A stretch of DNA of 64,000 nt from CALDCK01 sp050618055 (GCA_050618055.1 JBNLVK010000291.1:1-64000), one strand, 5' to 3'. Shown: positions 39,806 through 48,304, counted from the first letter of the stretch. Numbers and translations are program-made. Notes: a model not told the origin generated them from the letters alone.

Positions 39806-39844
39806 GCGGCTCCCGGACGACGGAGAAGCTGTCCCGAAAGCAGC

Positions 39845-39862
39845 GTGACGATTCCATGAAAC
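39845..39862 (-). promoter_or_regulatory. Weak Pho-box-like direct repeat upstream of ppk
   Basis: Minus strand TTTCAT and CGTCAC, 11 bp apart, in register with the PhoB half-site repeat (TGTCAT). About 11 of 18 positions match the full box. It sits 40 bp before the ppk start codon. Suggestive only. Confidence 0.25.
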
Positions 39863-39883
39863 GTCTGCACCCCCCAGCCGGAC

Positions 39884-40651
39884 TCAAGGGGCGGAGTGCC
39901 GCTTCTTCCAGAACGCGCGCCGCTTCCGGACCGTCCGCCAGCGACGGGCCAGGCGCTCGAGCTCGCTGTCGGCGCCCCGCGAGATCCAGCCCTCGACGAA
40001 GCCGGCCGCGCGCAGCATGTCCGGCGTGGCCTCCGCTCCCAGGCGCTCGAGGATCCGGCCCAGCATGGCGTGGGCCGCGGCGGCGTCGTTCAGGTGGCCG
40101 AGCGTGTCCTGGAGCCGGGTCACGCCGCGCACGAAGCGTCGCGACCTCGTGCCCGGGAACAGCGAGCGCAGGAACTCGGAGGCGAAGCGCAGCTTCTTCG
40201 CCTCGATGCGCACCGCGTGCAGCTCGGGGACGCTGCGCTCGGGCAGTCCGCGACCGCGGCGCAGCAGCTTGCGGTGGCGTCGCGACAGCAGATCGCGGCC
40301 CACGTCCACCGCCGGCTGGAACAGCCGCGCGCTGTCGGGCGTGGTCGGCTGCTGGCGCCACTCGCGTCCCTCGAGCCAGCCGCCGAGCCGCAGCACCAGC
40401 GCCGCGTAGCGCAGTGAGTCCAGGCAGCCGCGCACGCGGTCGTAGGCCTCGGCGCGCATCTGGGCCGCCTCGTCGTCGATGCGCTTGAGCTGCGCGTCGT
40501 CGGGGAAGCGGCGGCGCAGCAGGGCCAGGCTCTCGTCGCAGAAGACGTCCAGGTCGCGGGCGACGCCCAGCTCGTCGGCCAGCCAGCGCAGGTCCTCGCG
40601 CAGCGGGCCCGCCTGCGACGCGGGCAGCACGCCGCGGAAGACGCTCAGCGC
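39884..40651 (-). pseudogene. CHAD-domain remainder after an in-frame amber codon
   Basis: 256 codons open in the same frame as the CYTH gene that ends with TAG at 40652-40654. If translated separately it could start at GTG 40630 (248 aa). Contains most of the CHAD helical bundle: LREDLRWLADELGVARDLDV, ELHAVRIEAKKLRFASEFL and RLQDTLGHLNDAAAAH, i.e. the conserved His, Lys and Arg faces that bind polyphosphate. The first CHAD helix (VHQMRVGVRRLR) is left on the other side of the stop, so a protein starting here would be incomplete. Either a nonsense mutation, a sequencing error or readthrough. Confidence 0.7.
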
Positions 40652-41488
40652 CTAGCGCAGCCGGCGCACGCCGACGCGCATCTGGTGCACGCCCTCCGGA
40701 TCGACCCCTCGCCGCGCCGGCTCCTCGTTGGCCAGGATCTGCTCGAAGGAGGCCCGGAACGCCGCCTCCATGGCCGTTTCCAGCGTCGCGCCCTCGGGCA
40801 GCCGGGGCCGCCGGGCGCGCACCGGCGCCGGGTGGGCCCCGGTGAGACGCTCGATGCCGCGCTCGAACTTGCTGCGCGTCGAGACGCGCAGGCGCACCGA
40901 CTGCTGGAGCTCGGCCGCGAGCTGGTAGATGCGGTACGGATCGCCGTGCACCAGCTCGAGCTCCAGCTCGCAGATGGGCAGGTTGCCCCGCGGCGTGCGG
41001 ATCTCGCCCACGTCCAGGTCGAAGAGCAGCTCGGTGTCCTCGATCCGCAGCCGCCGCTCGGTGCGCTGGAAGTCGGTCTCGAGCACCGGGCCGAAGCCCG
41101 GCGCGGCGACGGCCTGGGCGACCAGCAGGCGCAGGTCCGACTCGGGGATCTTCGACGCGTCGGGCGCGGCCGACGGAACGCCCGCCTCGATCTCGGTGCG
41201 CTCGAGCAGTCCGCCGCCGCCGGCGGCCGGCAGCTTGACCGTCTGCACGAAGCGCCTTCCGACCCGTCGCACGCGCAGGGTCACGCCGCGCTGCATGAGG
41301 TCGAAGCCGGGCGTGTCGAAGTAGACGCTGTACAGGCGACGCGTGCGCGCCGGCGTCACCGCGCAGCTCGACACACGTCGGTGTCGGCGGAGCTGGGTCA
41401 GGTCCGCGGGCTCGGCGAGCAGCTTCAGCTCGACCTCGCGCGGGGGATCGGGGGGCGCCGTGGACGCCTGGGGAGGATCGACGCTCAC
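40652..41488 (-). CDS. CYTH-domain protein (triphosphate tunnel metalloenzyme), truncated by amber stop before CHAD
   Basis: 278 aa from GTG 41488. CYTH fold: signature EVELKLLAEP (ExExK) near residue 18, then alternating basic/acidic tunnel strands TLRVRRVGRRFVQTVKLP, ERTEIE, FDLDVGEI and ICELELELVHG. Such proteins hydrolyse inorganic triphosphate or bind polyphosphate with Mg2+. After residue ~245 the linker runs into the start of a CHAD domain, and the ORF stops with TAG just after RRLR. CYTH-CHAD proteins are normally about 500 aa, which equals the two ORFs together (535 codons). Confidence 0.85.
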   Translation of the reverse strand: MSVDPPQASTAPPDPPREVELKLLAEPADLTQLRRHRRVSSCAVTPARTRRLYSVYFDTPGFDLMQRGVTLRVRRVGRRFVQTVKLPAAGGGGLLERTEIEAGVPSAAPDASKIPESDLRLLVAQAVAAPGFGPVLETDFQRTERRLRIEDTELLFDLDVGEIRTPRGNLPICELELELVHGDPYRIYQLAAELQQSVRLRVSTRSKFERGIERLTGAHPAPVRARRPRLPEGATLETAMEAAFRASFEQILANEEPARRGVDPEGVHQMRVGVRRLR

Positions 41489-41520
41489 CCTCCGAGTCTA
41501 GCCGACGGGGCGTGGGCGTC

Positions 41521-42042
41521 TCAGCGCGCCGCCAGCTCCTTCGGGGTCACGAAGCGCACGAGCCGGCCCGAGCCGGGTCCGACGTCGCGCCAGCGCTCGG
41601 CGGGGAAGCGCAGGTGGACGAGTCCGGCCGTCGGGAGCTTGTGCCGCAGCCGGTCGTAGGCGTCGCGATCGCCCTCGCCGGCGAGGTCCAGGGCGAAGGC
41701 CTGGAGGCCCGGGTTGTGCCCCACCATCAGCACCGCGTCGAGCGCGTCGTCGAGCCCGGCCAGGGCCTCGAACAGCTGCGACGTCGACGCCAGGTAGAGG
41801 TCGTTCTCGATGCGCAGCGGCGGCGTGGGCGTGAGGTGTGCCAGGACGCGCTCGAGGGTGTCGACGGCGCGCCGCGCCGACGAGCAGAGCGCCAGCCGCG
41901 GCGGCGGCGAGCCCCGCCCCAGCTCCGGGCCGACGGCGGCACAGGCGCGCTCCCCGCGCGGCGCCAGCGGGCGGTCGTGATCGTCCTGGCGGTCGTCGCC
42001 CCAGTCGCTCTTCGCGTGGCGCAGCAGGTAGAGGTCGCGCAT
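41521..42042 (-). CDS. SixA-like phosphohistidine phosphatase
   Basis: 173 aa. Histidine phosphatase fold: LYLLRHAKSDW (catalytic His9), SSARRAVDTLERV (Arg) and VLMVGHNPGL (second His). Short length and the LRHAKS variant match the SixA group that removes phosphate from phosphohistidine proteins. First gene of the polyphosphate row; the CYTH gene begins 32 bp downstream. A second histidine phosphatase domain sits at the other end of the row, fused to Ppx. Confidence 0.88.
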   Translation of the reverse strand: MRDLYLLRHAKSDWGDDRQDDHDRPLAPRGERACAAVGPELGRGSPPPRLALCSSARRAVDTLERVLAHLTPTPPLRIENDLYLASTSQLFEALAGLDDALDAVLMVGHNPGLQAFALDLAGEGDRDAYDRLRHKLPTAGLVHLRFPAERWRDVGPGSGRLVRFVTPKELAAR

Positions 42043-42084
42043 CCCGGGATGATACGGATGCGCGACCCTCCTGCGTCGCGGCGG

Positions 42085-42507
42085 CTAGCAGCAGCGCCCG
42101 AGCGACTGGGCCGGGGCCGGCGGCTCCGGCGCGGGCTCGCCGAAGGTCTCCGAGTCGCCGCGGAACTGGTAGAACTCCCACATCAGGCCCTGCGGGTCGT
42201 GGGCGTAGACGGTCGTCTTCTTCGCGTAGCAGCAGGTCTCGTCCTCGATCACCTGGCTGGCCAGCCCCTGGGGCTCGAGGCGCTCGGCCGAGGCGGCCAC
42301 CTCGGCCGCGTCCATCTCGAAGCCCACGTGGTTCAGGCGCTCCGGGGCGTCCGGCGCCTCGAACAGCACCAGCTTGATCGGCGGATCCTCCACCGCGAAG
42401 TTGGCGTAGCCGGGCTTGCGCTTGTTGACCGGGGCTCCCAGGAGCCGGCTGTAGTAGTCGATGGCCTCGTCGAGGTCGCGGACGTTGAGGGCGAGCTGGA
42501 ACCGCAT
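42085..42507 (-). CDS. ArsI/CadI-like glyoxalase-fold protein
   Basis: 140 aa. Vicinal oxygen chelate fold: FQLALNVRDLDEAIDYYSRLLG at the N-terminus, LNHVGFEM (metal His), the vicinal cysteine pair in ETCCYAKK (about residues 91-92) and WEFYQF (metal Glu). The CC pair is the hallmark of the C-As lyase ArsI and of cadmium-induced CadI, binding trivalent organoarsenicals. Follows an ArsR-type repressor by 41 bp. The C-terminal CC is an additional thiol pair. Cadmium-induced protein is the alternative name. Confidence 0.85.
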   Translation of the reverse strand: MRFQLALNVRDLDEAIDYYSRLLGAPVNKRKPGYANFAVEDPPIKLVLFEAPDAPERLNHVGFEMDAAEVAASAERLEPQGLASQVIEDETCCYAKKTTVYAHDPQGLMWEFYQFRGDSETFGEPAPEPPAPAQSLGRCC

Positions 42508-42548
42508 GGTGTACTCCTGTCGTTCGGGGTTCGGGGTTTAGGGGGTGA

Positions 42549-42857
42549 TCAGTCCAGGGGCGGGCCGCAGTCCGCGCCCTGGCAGCAGTTCTCCGTGAGG
42601 AAGCCGAGCAGTGCGTTCATGGCCTGGAAGTCGGCCCGGTAGATCAGCGAGCGGCCCTCGCGGCGGCAGCGCACGACCCCGGCGTTCTTCAGCTCCTTCA
42701 GGTGGAAGGACAGCGTGGCGGCCGGAACGCCCAGCTCGCCGGACAGGGCGCCGGCGGGCAGCCCCTCGCCACCGGCCTGCACGAGCAGGCGGAACACGTC
42801 GAGCCGGGTCTCGTGGGCGAGCGCGGCCAGGGCGGAGATCGCATCCTGTTTTTCCAT
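42549..42857 (-). CDS. ArsR-family metalloregulator
   Basis: 102 aa from ATG 42857. Winged helix: ALAHETRLDVFRLLVQAG, LGVPAATLSFHLKELKNAGVV (recognition helix) and RREGRSLIYRADF. There is no ELCVCDL metal motif in the alpha3 helix; cysteines cluster instead at the C-terminus (ENCCQGADC), as in ArsR variants that bind arsenite or methylarsenite there. Drives the arsI-like gene. Its start codon is only 12 bp from that of the divergent barrel gene, so its operator must overlap both coding starts. Confidence 0.9.
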   Translation of the reverse strand: MEKQDAISALAALAHETRLDVFRLLVQAGGEGLPAGALSGELGVPAATLSFHLKELKNAGVVRCRREGRSLIYRADFQAMNALLGFLTENCCQGADCGPPLD

Positions 42858-42864
42858 GATTTGA

Positions 42865-42887
42865 ATACTATGGAAGAATCGAAGTAT
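42865..42887. promoter_or_regulatory. AT-rich imperfect dyad between arsR and the divergent barrel gene
   Basis: ATACT and AGTAT inverted around 13 bp in the only AT-rich stretch nearby. It overlaps the start of the plus-strand gene. Placement fits an ArsR operator; arms are short. Confidence 0.35.
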
Positions 42888-43940
42888 GTCAACCCCGGGC
42901 GGGGCGGGTGGCTGCTCGCGCTGGGGCTGCTCGTCCTGCTGGCGGCTGCCGCTCCGGCTCCCGCCCGGGCCCAGGGCGGCCCCCCGCCCGACAATCCGTC
43001 CGGGCAGGAGGACGGGTTCCGGGTCGACGACGCCACCCACCTGGAGACCCTCGACTTCCCCAGCACGCAGCGCCTGCGGGACGCGCTGCGCTTCCAGCTG
43101 GACTCGCGCTTCATTCCCGACGCCGGGCTCGGGTCGGGCCACGCCACCGAGTACCAGCCCGACCTGCGCGGCCGCTTCACCCTGCCGCTCGACGACCGGG
43201 CGGTGCTGCGCATCTCGGGTCGCGCCGGCATGACCCACTACTCGTTCCGCGGCAACCCGGACCCCTTCTTCCGCGAGAACCTCGACCTCTACCGCACCCG
43301 CCTGGCCGTCCAGGGCGCGTACCTGCTGAACCCGGACGGCTGGAACCTGTGGCGCGAAGGCGAGCGCTGGTCGCTGCTGGGTGCGGTGCAGGGCTCGTCC
43401 GACTTCCAGAGCGGCGAGTTCGACGAGGGGCTCTCGGTGCTGGGGGCGCTGTCGATCGGCTACGAGATCCCGGACCGGCTGCGCGTCGCGCTGGGAGTCT
43501 CCCTCTCGACCTCGCCCCAGGAAGGCGGCGTCGACCCGTCGCCGGCCGTCTTCGTGCGCTGGAACGTGACCGATCGGCTCACGCTGCGCTCGCGCGGTCT
43601 GGGCGCCCAGGCCGAGTACCGGCTGAGCCCGAAGCTCGAGCTCTTCGTCACGGCCACGCGCGCGACCGACAGCTACGCGCTGAAGCCCCGCGACTCGACC
43701 TTCCTGGCCTTCGCCACGTCGCCGCCGCCCCGCTTCGACGACCTCTCCCTGCGCGACCGCAAGCTGCTGACCGGCGTGGGCTTCGAGTACAAGCTCTCGC
43801 GGGCGCTGCGCATCAACACCGAGGTGGGCGCCGTGGCCTGGCGCCACGTGCGCGTGAGCTCCGACGACTTCGGCACGGTGGTCTCGCGCAGCGGCGATCC
43901 GGCGGCGTACCTGGAGGTGCGCTTCGAGGTGCGCCCCTGA
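42870..43940 (+). CDS. Predicted outer-membrane beta-barrel protein
   Basis: 356 aa from ATG 42870. Signal peptide with a basic start (PGRGG) and core WLLALGLLVLLAAAAPAPARA. The mature part has alternating aromatic and polar strands: RAVLRISGRAGMTHYSFRG, GEGLSVLGALSIGYE-like repeats, LTLRSRGLGAQAEYRLSP, KLLTGVGFEYKLSRALRIN and a final AYLEVRFEVRP, consistent with a barrel (DUF6268-like). Role unknown. It faces arsR with only 12 bp between the start codons, so its promoter probably lies inside arsR. Confidence 0.6.
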   Translation: MEESKYVNPGRGGWLLALGLLVLLAAAAPAPARAQGGPPPDNPSGQEDGFRVDDATHLETLDFPSTQRLRDALRFQLDSRFIPDAGLGSGHATEYQPDLRGRFTLPLDDRAVLRISGRAGMTHYSFRGNPDPFFRENLDLYRTRLAVQGAYLLNPDGWNLWREGERWSLLGAVQGSSDFQSGEFDEGLSVLGALSIGYEIPDRLRVALGVSLSTSPQEGGVDPSPAVFVRWNVTDRLTLRSRGLGAQAEYRLSPKLELFVTATRATDSYALKPRDSTFLAFATSPPPRFDDLSLRDRKLLTGVGFEYKLSRALRINTEVGAVAWRHVRVSSDDFGTVVSRSGDPAAYLEVRFEVRP

Positions 43941-43952
43941 AGGGCCGGTGCG

Positions 43953-44768
43953 CTAGCCGTCGACCCAGCCGTCGTCGTCTTCGTAGCCCAGCGCCACCAG
44001 CGCGTGACCCGCCTCGCCGGCGAAGAAGGCGCGATCCTCGGCGCTGAAGCTCTCGCGCCAGGGCACCGGCCGCGCCCCGCGCCGGTCGCCCAGCACGGTC
44101 GTCACCTCGGGGCGACGCGCGAGCCGCAGCCAGCGCGCCTCCCACACGCTCGACAGACGCCGCGGCAGCAGCGGCTCGCGCAGCAGCGGCTCGAGCGCGA
44201 GCTCCCGCGCCAGCCGCGCCACCGTGCCCCGCGGATCGCCCACGATCTCGTGGTAGGCCAGCGTGCGCACGCCCGGCGTGTCGCGCCAGCGCAGCACGTG
44301 GTGGGCCCAGAAGGCCGGCCGGCTCATGCCCTCGTGCTTCTGGCGCAGGAACTCGGAGACGGGGACGCGCGCCGCCGGGTCGAAGGCGCGCTGGTAGAGG
44401 TGGAGCGACGCGAGCACGTCGCGACCGTCGCGGTGGACGTTGTAGACGTCGGCGTCCGCCAGCAGCTCGCGCACGAACTCCGCGTGGTCGGGCTGCCAGG
44501 GCGCGAAGTCGGGCAGGGCGTGGGTCTTCACGATCGGACGCGGCGCGCGCCCGAGCAGCGCCAGCGCCCGCTCCTGCGAGATCGGGCGCCGCGCGTCGAC
44601 CAGCCGCTCCAGGTTGAGATACAGCTCGGCCAGCGACTCGCCCACCCGCTTGGTCGACGCGCAGTCGGCGAACTGGCGCCGCAGCAGGTCGAGGGTCAGG
44701 TGGGTGCCCGAGCGGCGATGGGTCGCCAGCACGATGCGCCGTCCAATCGCCGAGAAGCGGTCCGCCAC
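43953..44768 (-). CDS. Sulfotransferase domain protein
   Basis: 271 aa from GTG 44768 (GGGGGAG upstream). P-loop-like PAPS site IVLATHRRSGTHLTLDLL (5'-phosphosulfate loop) and 3'-phosphate motif VYNVHRDGRDVLASLHLY; the C-terminal region has WRESFSAEDRAFF like other sulfotransferases. Transfers sulfate from PAPS to a hydroxyl or amine of a small molecule or glycan. It is followed on the same strand, upstream, by the DUF1214 gene 44 bp away. Substrate unknown. Confidence 0.82.
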   Translation of the reverse strand: MADRFSAIGRRIVLATHRRSGTHLTLDLLRRQFADCASTKRVGESLAELYLNLERLVDARRPISQERALALLGRAPRPIVKTHALPDFAPWQPDHAEFVRELLADADVYNVHRDGRDVLASLHLYQRAFDPAARVPVSEFLRQKHEGMSRPAFWAHHVLRWRDTPGVRTLAYHEIVGDPRGTVARLARELALEPLLREPLLPRRLSSVWEARWLRLARRPEVTTVLGDRRGARPVPWRESFSAEDRAFFAGEAGHALVALGYEDDDGWVDG

Positions 44769-44812
44769 GTCTCCCCCCACCCGGAGTGTATCGGCAGGCG
44801 GCGCGCGCTTCC

Positions 44813-46012
44813 TCAGTACCCGTAGCGGCGCTGGAGCGCCCGGTTGCGCCGGGCGATGGCTTCGCTGCGCTCCGCGGGCGTGGTGCGCAGCGCGTCCGGC
44901 GGCAGGCGGTCGGGCAGCTCGGCGAGGGGCAGGCGCGTCAGCACCGGACGCGGCGTCTCGTCGGCGAACAGGAAGCGCACCGCCAGCGTGCCCGTGCCGT
45001 GACCCTCCACGTCGATCCAGTTGGGCACGCCCGGGTCGCGGTGGGCCAGCACGCCGCGGAACACGCCGTCCGGGTCGAGGCGCGCCTGGCTGCCGTTGAG
45101 CGACGTCTGGCGCTGGCCGAACTCGAGCGACTCGAACCAGAAGCTGCACAGCGCCACGCTCCACATGCGGCAGAGCGGCGGCGTGAACTCGACCAGCACG
45201 GCCTCGTCGGGCGCGCACGCGAAGGGTCCCATGCCGTAGGACTGGCCGTGCAGCCCCGGGCGGTCGACGGCGTCGGAGACGTCGAAGACCAGCAGCGTGT
45301 TCTTCTCGAGCGACAGCAGCAGGCGGCTCATCCGGTCCCAGCTGGCCAGGCCGCGGTCGAGCCAGGTGTGGAGCGTGGCCAGGTGTCGCTCGAAGCGCTC
45401 CGGCGTGAGGGCGGGGCGCGGCCAGGTCGCACCCACCCGCTCGATCGAGAACGAGGCGGGACGTTCGCGCTCCCAGTCGTCGAAGTACTGGCGCACCAGC
45501 ACGTGGCTCGCCTCGGCGTCGAGGGCCAGCCAGTTGCGCTCGCGGCGCGGCCCGCCCAGGTGGACCTCGAAACGCCCGTCGGCGTCGCACACCAGGTCGT
45601 CGCCGGAGAGGAACGAGACGGTGCGCCAGGCCGCGTCGCCGCCGCCGAAGGCCGGGATGTTGCCGTCGCCCATGTGGCCGGTGTTGACCTGGAGCTCCAG
45701 GTGGCAGGCCGAGCCGCGTTCTCCCTGCACCACGTACTCGGCGTCGCCGCGGATGCGCGCCCAGGAGTAGTTGCAGTCCGGGTTGTCGAGACCCCAGCTC
45801 ATGCCGTTCTCGATCATGCGGCCGAAGACGGGGTAGTCCGGGTCGTCGCACTCCAGGCACACGCGCAGTCCGGCGGCCAGGAAGCGGGCGAGGTAGCGCA
45901 GGCCGTCGGCGCGGGCGTCGGCGCCGGCGGGCACGCCCTCGGCCTCGAGGAGCGCGCCCATCGCCTCGATCCTGTGGGCCAGGTCGCGCCAGCGCGGGTC
46001 GACCACCGTCAT
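44813..46012 (-). CDS. DUF1214-type protein
   Basis: 399 aa from ATG 46012. N-terminal helical part followed by a beta-rich region with YSWARIRGDAEYVVQGERG and VPNWIDVEGHGTGTLAVRFLF, matching DUF1214, often found near acyl-CoA and lipid catabolic genes. No signal peptide and no known catalytic motif. Start is 40 bp from the start of the divergent SelD fusion, so the two share a promoter region. I cannot assign a reaction. Confidence 0.75.
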   Translation of the reverse strand: MTVVDPRWRDLAHRIEAMGALLEAEGVPAGADARADGLRYLARFLAAGLRVCLECDDPDYPVFGRMIENGMSWGLDNPDCNYSWARIRGDAEYVVQGERGSACHLELQVNTGHMGDGNIPAFGGGDAAWRTVSFLSGDDLVCDADGRFEVHLGGPRRERNWLALDAEASHVLVRQYFDDWERERPASFSIERVGATWPRPALTPERFERHLATLHTWLDRGLASWDRMSRLLLSLEKNTLLVFDVSDAVDRPGLHGQSYGMGPFACAPDEAVLVEFTPPLCRMWSVALCSFWFESLEFGQRQTSLNGSQARLDPDGVFRGVLAHRDPGVPNWIDVEGHGTGTLAVRFLFADETPRPVLTRLPLAELPDRLPPDALRTTPAERSEAIARRNRALQRRYGY

Positions 46013-46052
46013 GGCGGCGCATGTTACCCGCCGGTACCGTGATCCGGCACGC

Positions 46053-48266
46053 ATGCACGGTGAAGCCTCGGCGGATCTCGTCCTGGTGGGCGGCGGACAC
46101 GCCCACGTCCAGGTGGTGCGCCGCTTCATGATGGCGCCGCTCTCGGAGGTGCGGCTCACCCTCGTGCTCGACCGGCCGGACGCGGTCTACTCGGGCATGG
46201 TGCCGGGGCTGGTCGCCGGCGACTACGCGCCCCACGAGCTCGAGATCGACGCGGTGCCGCTGGCGCGCCGGGCCGGCGCGCGGGTGATCCTGTCGAAGGC
46301 GCTGGGCGTCGACCCGGTGGCGCGCCGCATCCGCCTGGAGGGCCGACCGGACGTCGCCTACGACGTGGCGAGCCTCGACGTGGGCTCCACGGTGCGCGGC
46401 CTCGACCTGCCCGGCGTCGCCGAGCACGCGCTGGCGACGCGGCCGATCCGCCAGTTCGTCGACACGCTCGTCGCGCGGCTCGAGGGGCTGCGCGGGATCG
46501 CGGAGCCGCGCATCGCGGTGGTGGGCGCCGGGGCCGCCGGCAGCGAGCTGGCCTTCACGCTCCAGGCGCGCGCGCGCTCCATGGGCCTGGCGCCGCGCAT
46601 CGTGGTGGTGGGAAGCGATCCGCGGCTGCTGGCCGGACTGGCGCCGCGGGTCGGGGCGCGGCTGGAGCGCGAGGCGCGACGCCGCGGCATCGAGCTGCGG
46701 CTGGCCTCCACCGTGCGCGCGGTCTCGAAGCGGGGCGTGCTGCTGGAGGACGGCGAGGAGGACGCCCACCTGGTGGTGTGGGCGACCGGCGCCGCGCCGG
46801 TGGCATTGCCCGCCACCGAGGCGCTGCCCACCGACGAGCGCGGCTTCGTGTCGGTGCGGCCGACGCTCCAGGTGGAGGGCCACGACGACCTGTTCGCCGT
46901 GGGCGACTGCGCGTCGCTCGCCTGGGCGCCCTGGGTGGGGAAGGCCGGCGTCTACGCCGTGCGCGAGGGTCCGGTGCTCGACGCGAACCTGCGCGCCCGC
47001 CTGCGCGGAAGGCCCCTGCGAAGCTACCGGCCCCAGCGCGACTTCCTGACCCTGCTGAACCTGGGCGGCGGCGAGGCGCTGGGCACGAAGTGGGGCTTCT
47101 CCGCCTGCGGTGCGTGGGTCCACCGGCTGAAGGACCGCATCGACCGCGCCTTCATGCGGCGCTTCCAGGTGCTCGACGCCGACGGCGCGCTGGCGCCCGA
47201 CTTCCCCACGCCCCAGGCCATGGGCATGGAGGAGATGGCCTGCGGCGGCTGTGCGGCGAAGGTGGGGCAGAGTCCGCTGGGACGGGCGCTCGCGCGGCTG
47301 CCCGAGGCGCCGCCGGATGCGTCGGTGGTGTCGGGGCTGGACCTTCCCGACGACGCGGCGGCGCTGGCCCTGCCCGGCGGCGACGTGGTGCTCGCCACCA
47401 TCGACGCCTTCCGCGCCTTCACCGACGATCCCTGGCTGGTGGGCCGGGCGGCGGCGGTGAACGCGGTGTCGGACGTGCTGGCGAAGGGCGGCACCGCCCG
47501 CCACGCGCTGGCCCTGGTGAACGTGCCCGAGAGCGACGCCGGGCGCGCCGAGGAGACGCTCTTCCAGGTGCTGTCCGGCGTGCGCGCGGCGCTCGATCCG
47601 CTGGGCGTGACGCTGGTGGGCGGTCACACGACCCAGGGCGAGGACCTGTTCGTGGGGCTCTCGGTGATGGGAACGCCGGACGGCGAAGGCGTGCTGCCGC
47701 TGGCCGGTGCGCGTCCCGGCGACGCGCTGCTGCTCAGCAAGCCGCTCGGCAGCGGCGTGCTGCTGGCCGCCGACATGCAGGGCACCGCGCCGGGTCGCGA
47801 CGTGGCGGCGCTCCACGCCGAGCTGCTGCGCAGCAACGCGACCGCGGCCCGCGTGGCGCGCGAGCAGCGGGCGACCGCCTGCACCGACGTCTCCGGCTTC
47901 GGCCTGGCCGGCCACCTGTCGGAGCTGCTGCGCGCCGGCGGCGTGGCGGCGGAGCTCTCGCTCGCGGCGATCCCCGCCTACGCGGGCGTCGTGCCGCTGC
48001 TCGAGCGCGGCGTGCGCAGCACCTACCACGAGCAGAACGCCGCGGGCCGGCGCGGCATCGGGGTGGCGCGCGAGCTGGCCGGCGATCCGCGCCTCGAGCT
48101 GCTCTTCGACCCCCAGACCTGCGGCGGGCTGCTGATGACGGTGGACGCGGCGCGGGTCGAGGCCGCCGTCGACGCGCTGCGCGCCGGCGGCGACGTCGCC
48201 GCGGAACGGATCGGCCGGGTGACGCCGGCGCGCGCCGACGGTGCGCTCCTCCAGGTCGGCGCCTGA
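46053..48266 (+). CDS. selD: Fusion: FAD-dependent oxidoreductase + selenide, water dikinase (SelD)
   Basis: 737 aa from ATG 46053 (an in-frame ATG at 46011 overlaps the divergent gene and is less likely). Residues ~1-375: pyridine-nucleotide-disulfide/NDH-2 type flavoprotein with LVLVGGGHAHVQVV and RIAVVGAGAAGSELAF. Residues ~395-737: SelD with the active-site CxxK in GGCAAK, VSDVLAKGGTARHALAL, VGGHTTQGEDLFVGL, FGLAGHL and DPQTCGGLL. Makes selenophosphate from selenide and ATP for selenocysteine or selenouridine. The fused oxidoreductase may reduce the selenium donor. This fusion is known in other bacteria and eukaryotes. Confidence 0.92.
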   Translation: MHGEASADLVLVGGGHAHVQVVRRFMMAPLSEVRLTLVLDRPDAVYSGMVPGLVAGDYAPHELEIDAVPLARRAGARVILSKALGVDPVARRIRLEGRPDVAYDVASLDVGSTVRGLDLPGVAEHALATRPIRQFVDTLVARLEGLRGIAEPRIAVVGAGAAGSELAFTLQARARSMGLAPRIVVVGSDPRLLAGLAPRVGARLEREARRRGIELRLASTVRAVSKRGVLLEDGEEDAHLVVWATGAAPVALPATEALPTDERGFVSVRPTLQVEGHDDLFAVGDCASLAWAPWVGKAGVYAVREGPVLDANLRARLRGRPLRSYRPQRDFLTLLNLGGGEALGTKWGFSACGAWVHRLKDRIDRAFMRRFQVLDADGALAPDFPTPQAMGMEEMACGGCAAKVGQSPLGRALARLPEAPPDASVVSGLDLPDDAAALALPGGDVVLATIDAFRAFTDDPWLVGRAAAVNAVSDVLAKGGTARHALALVNVPESDAGRAEETLFQVLSGVRAALDPLGVTLVGGHTTQGEDLFVGLSVMGTPDGEGVLPLAGARPGDALLLSKPLGSGVLLAADMQGTAPGRDVAALHAELLRSNATAARVAREQRATACTDVSGFGLAGHLSELLRAGGVAAELSLAAIPAYAGVVPLLERGVRSTYHEQNAAGRRGIGVARELAGDPRLELLFDPQTCGGLLMTVDAARVEAAVDALRAGGDVAAERIGRVTPARADGALLQVGA

Positions 48267-48304
48267 GCCGGCGGGAGCGGGCGCGGCGCCCTGGAGGCGT
48301 GCGC

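Noticed and set aside
40652..40654. Amber codon as pyrrolysine or general recoding
   Set aside because: Many intact genes here end in TAG and no pyl genes or methylamine enzymes are visible; mutation or sequence error is simpler.
46011..46053. ATG at 46011 as the SelD-fusion start
   Set aside because: It would overlap the divergent DUF1214 start codon and add 14 basic residues in front of the FAD motif; ATG 46053 gives the expected N-terminus.
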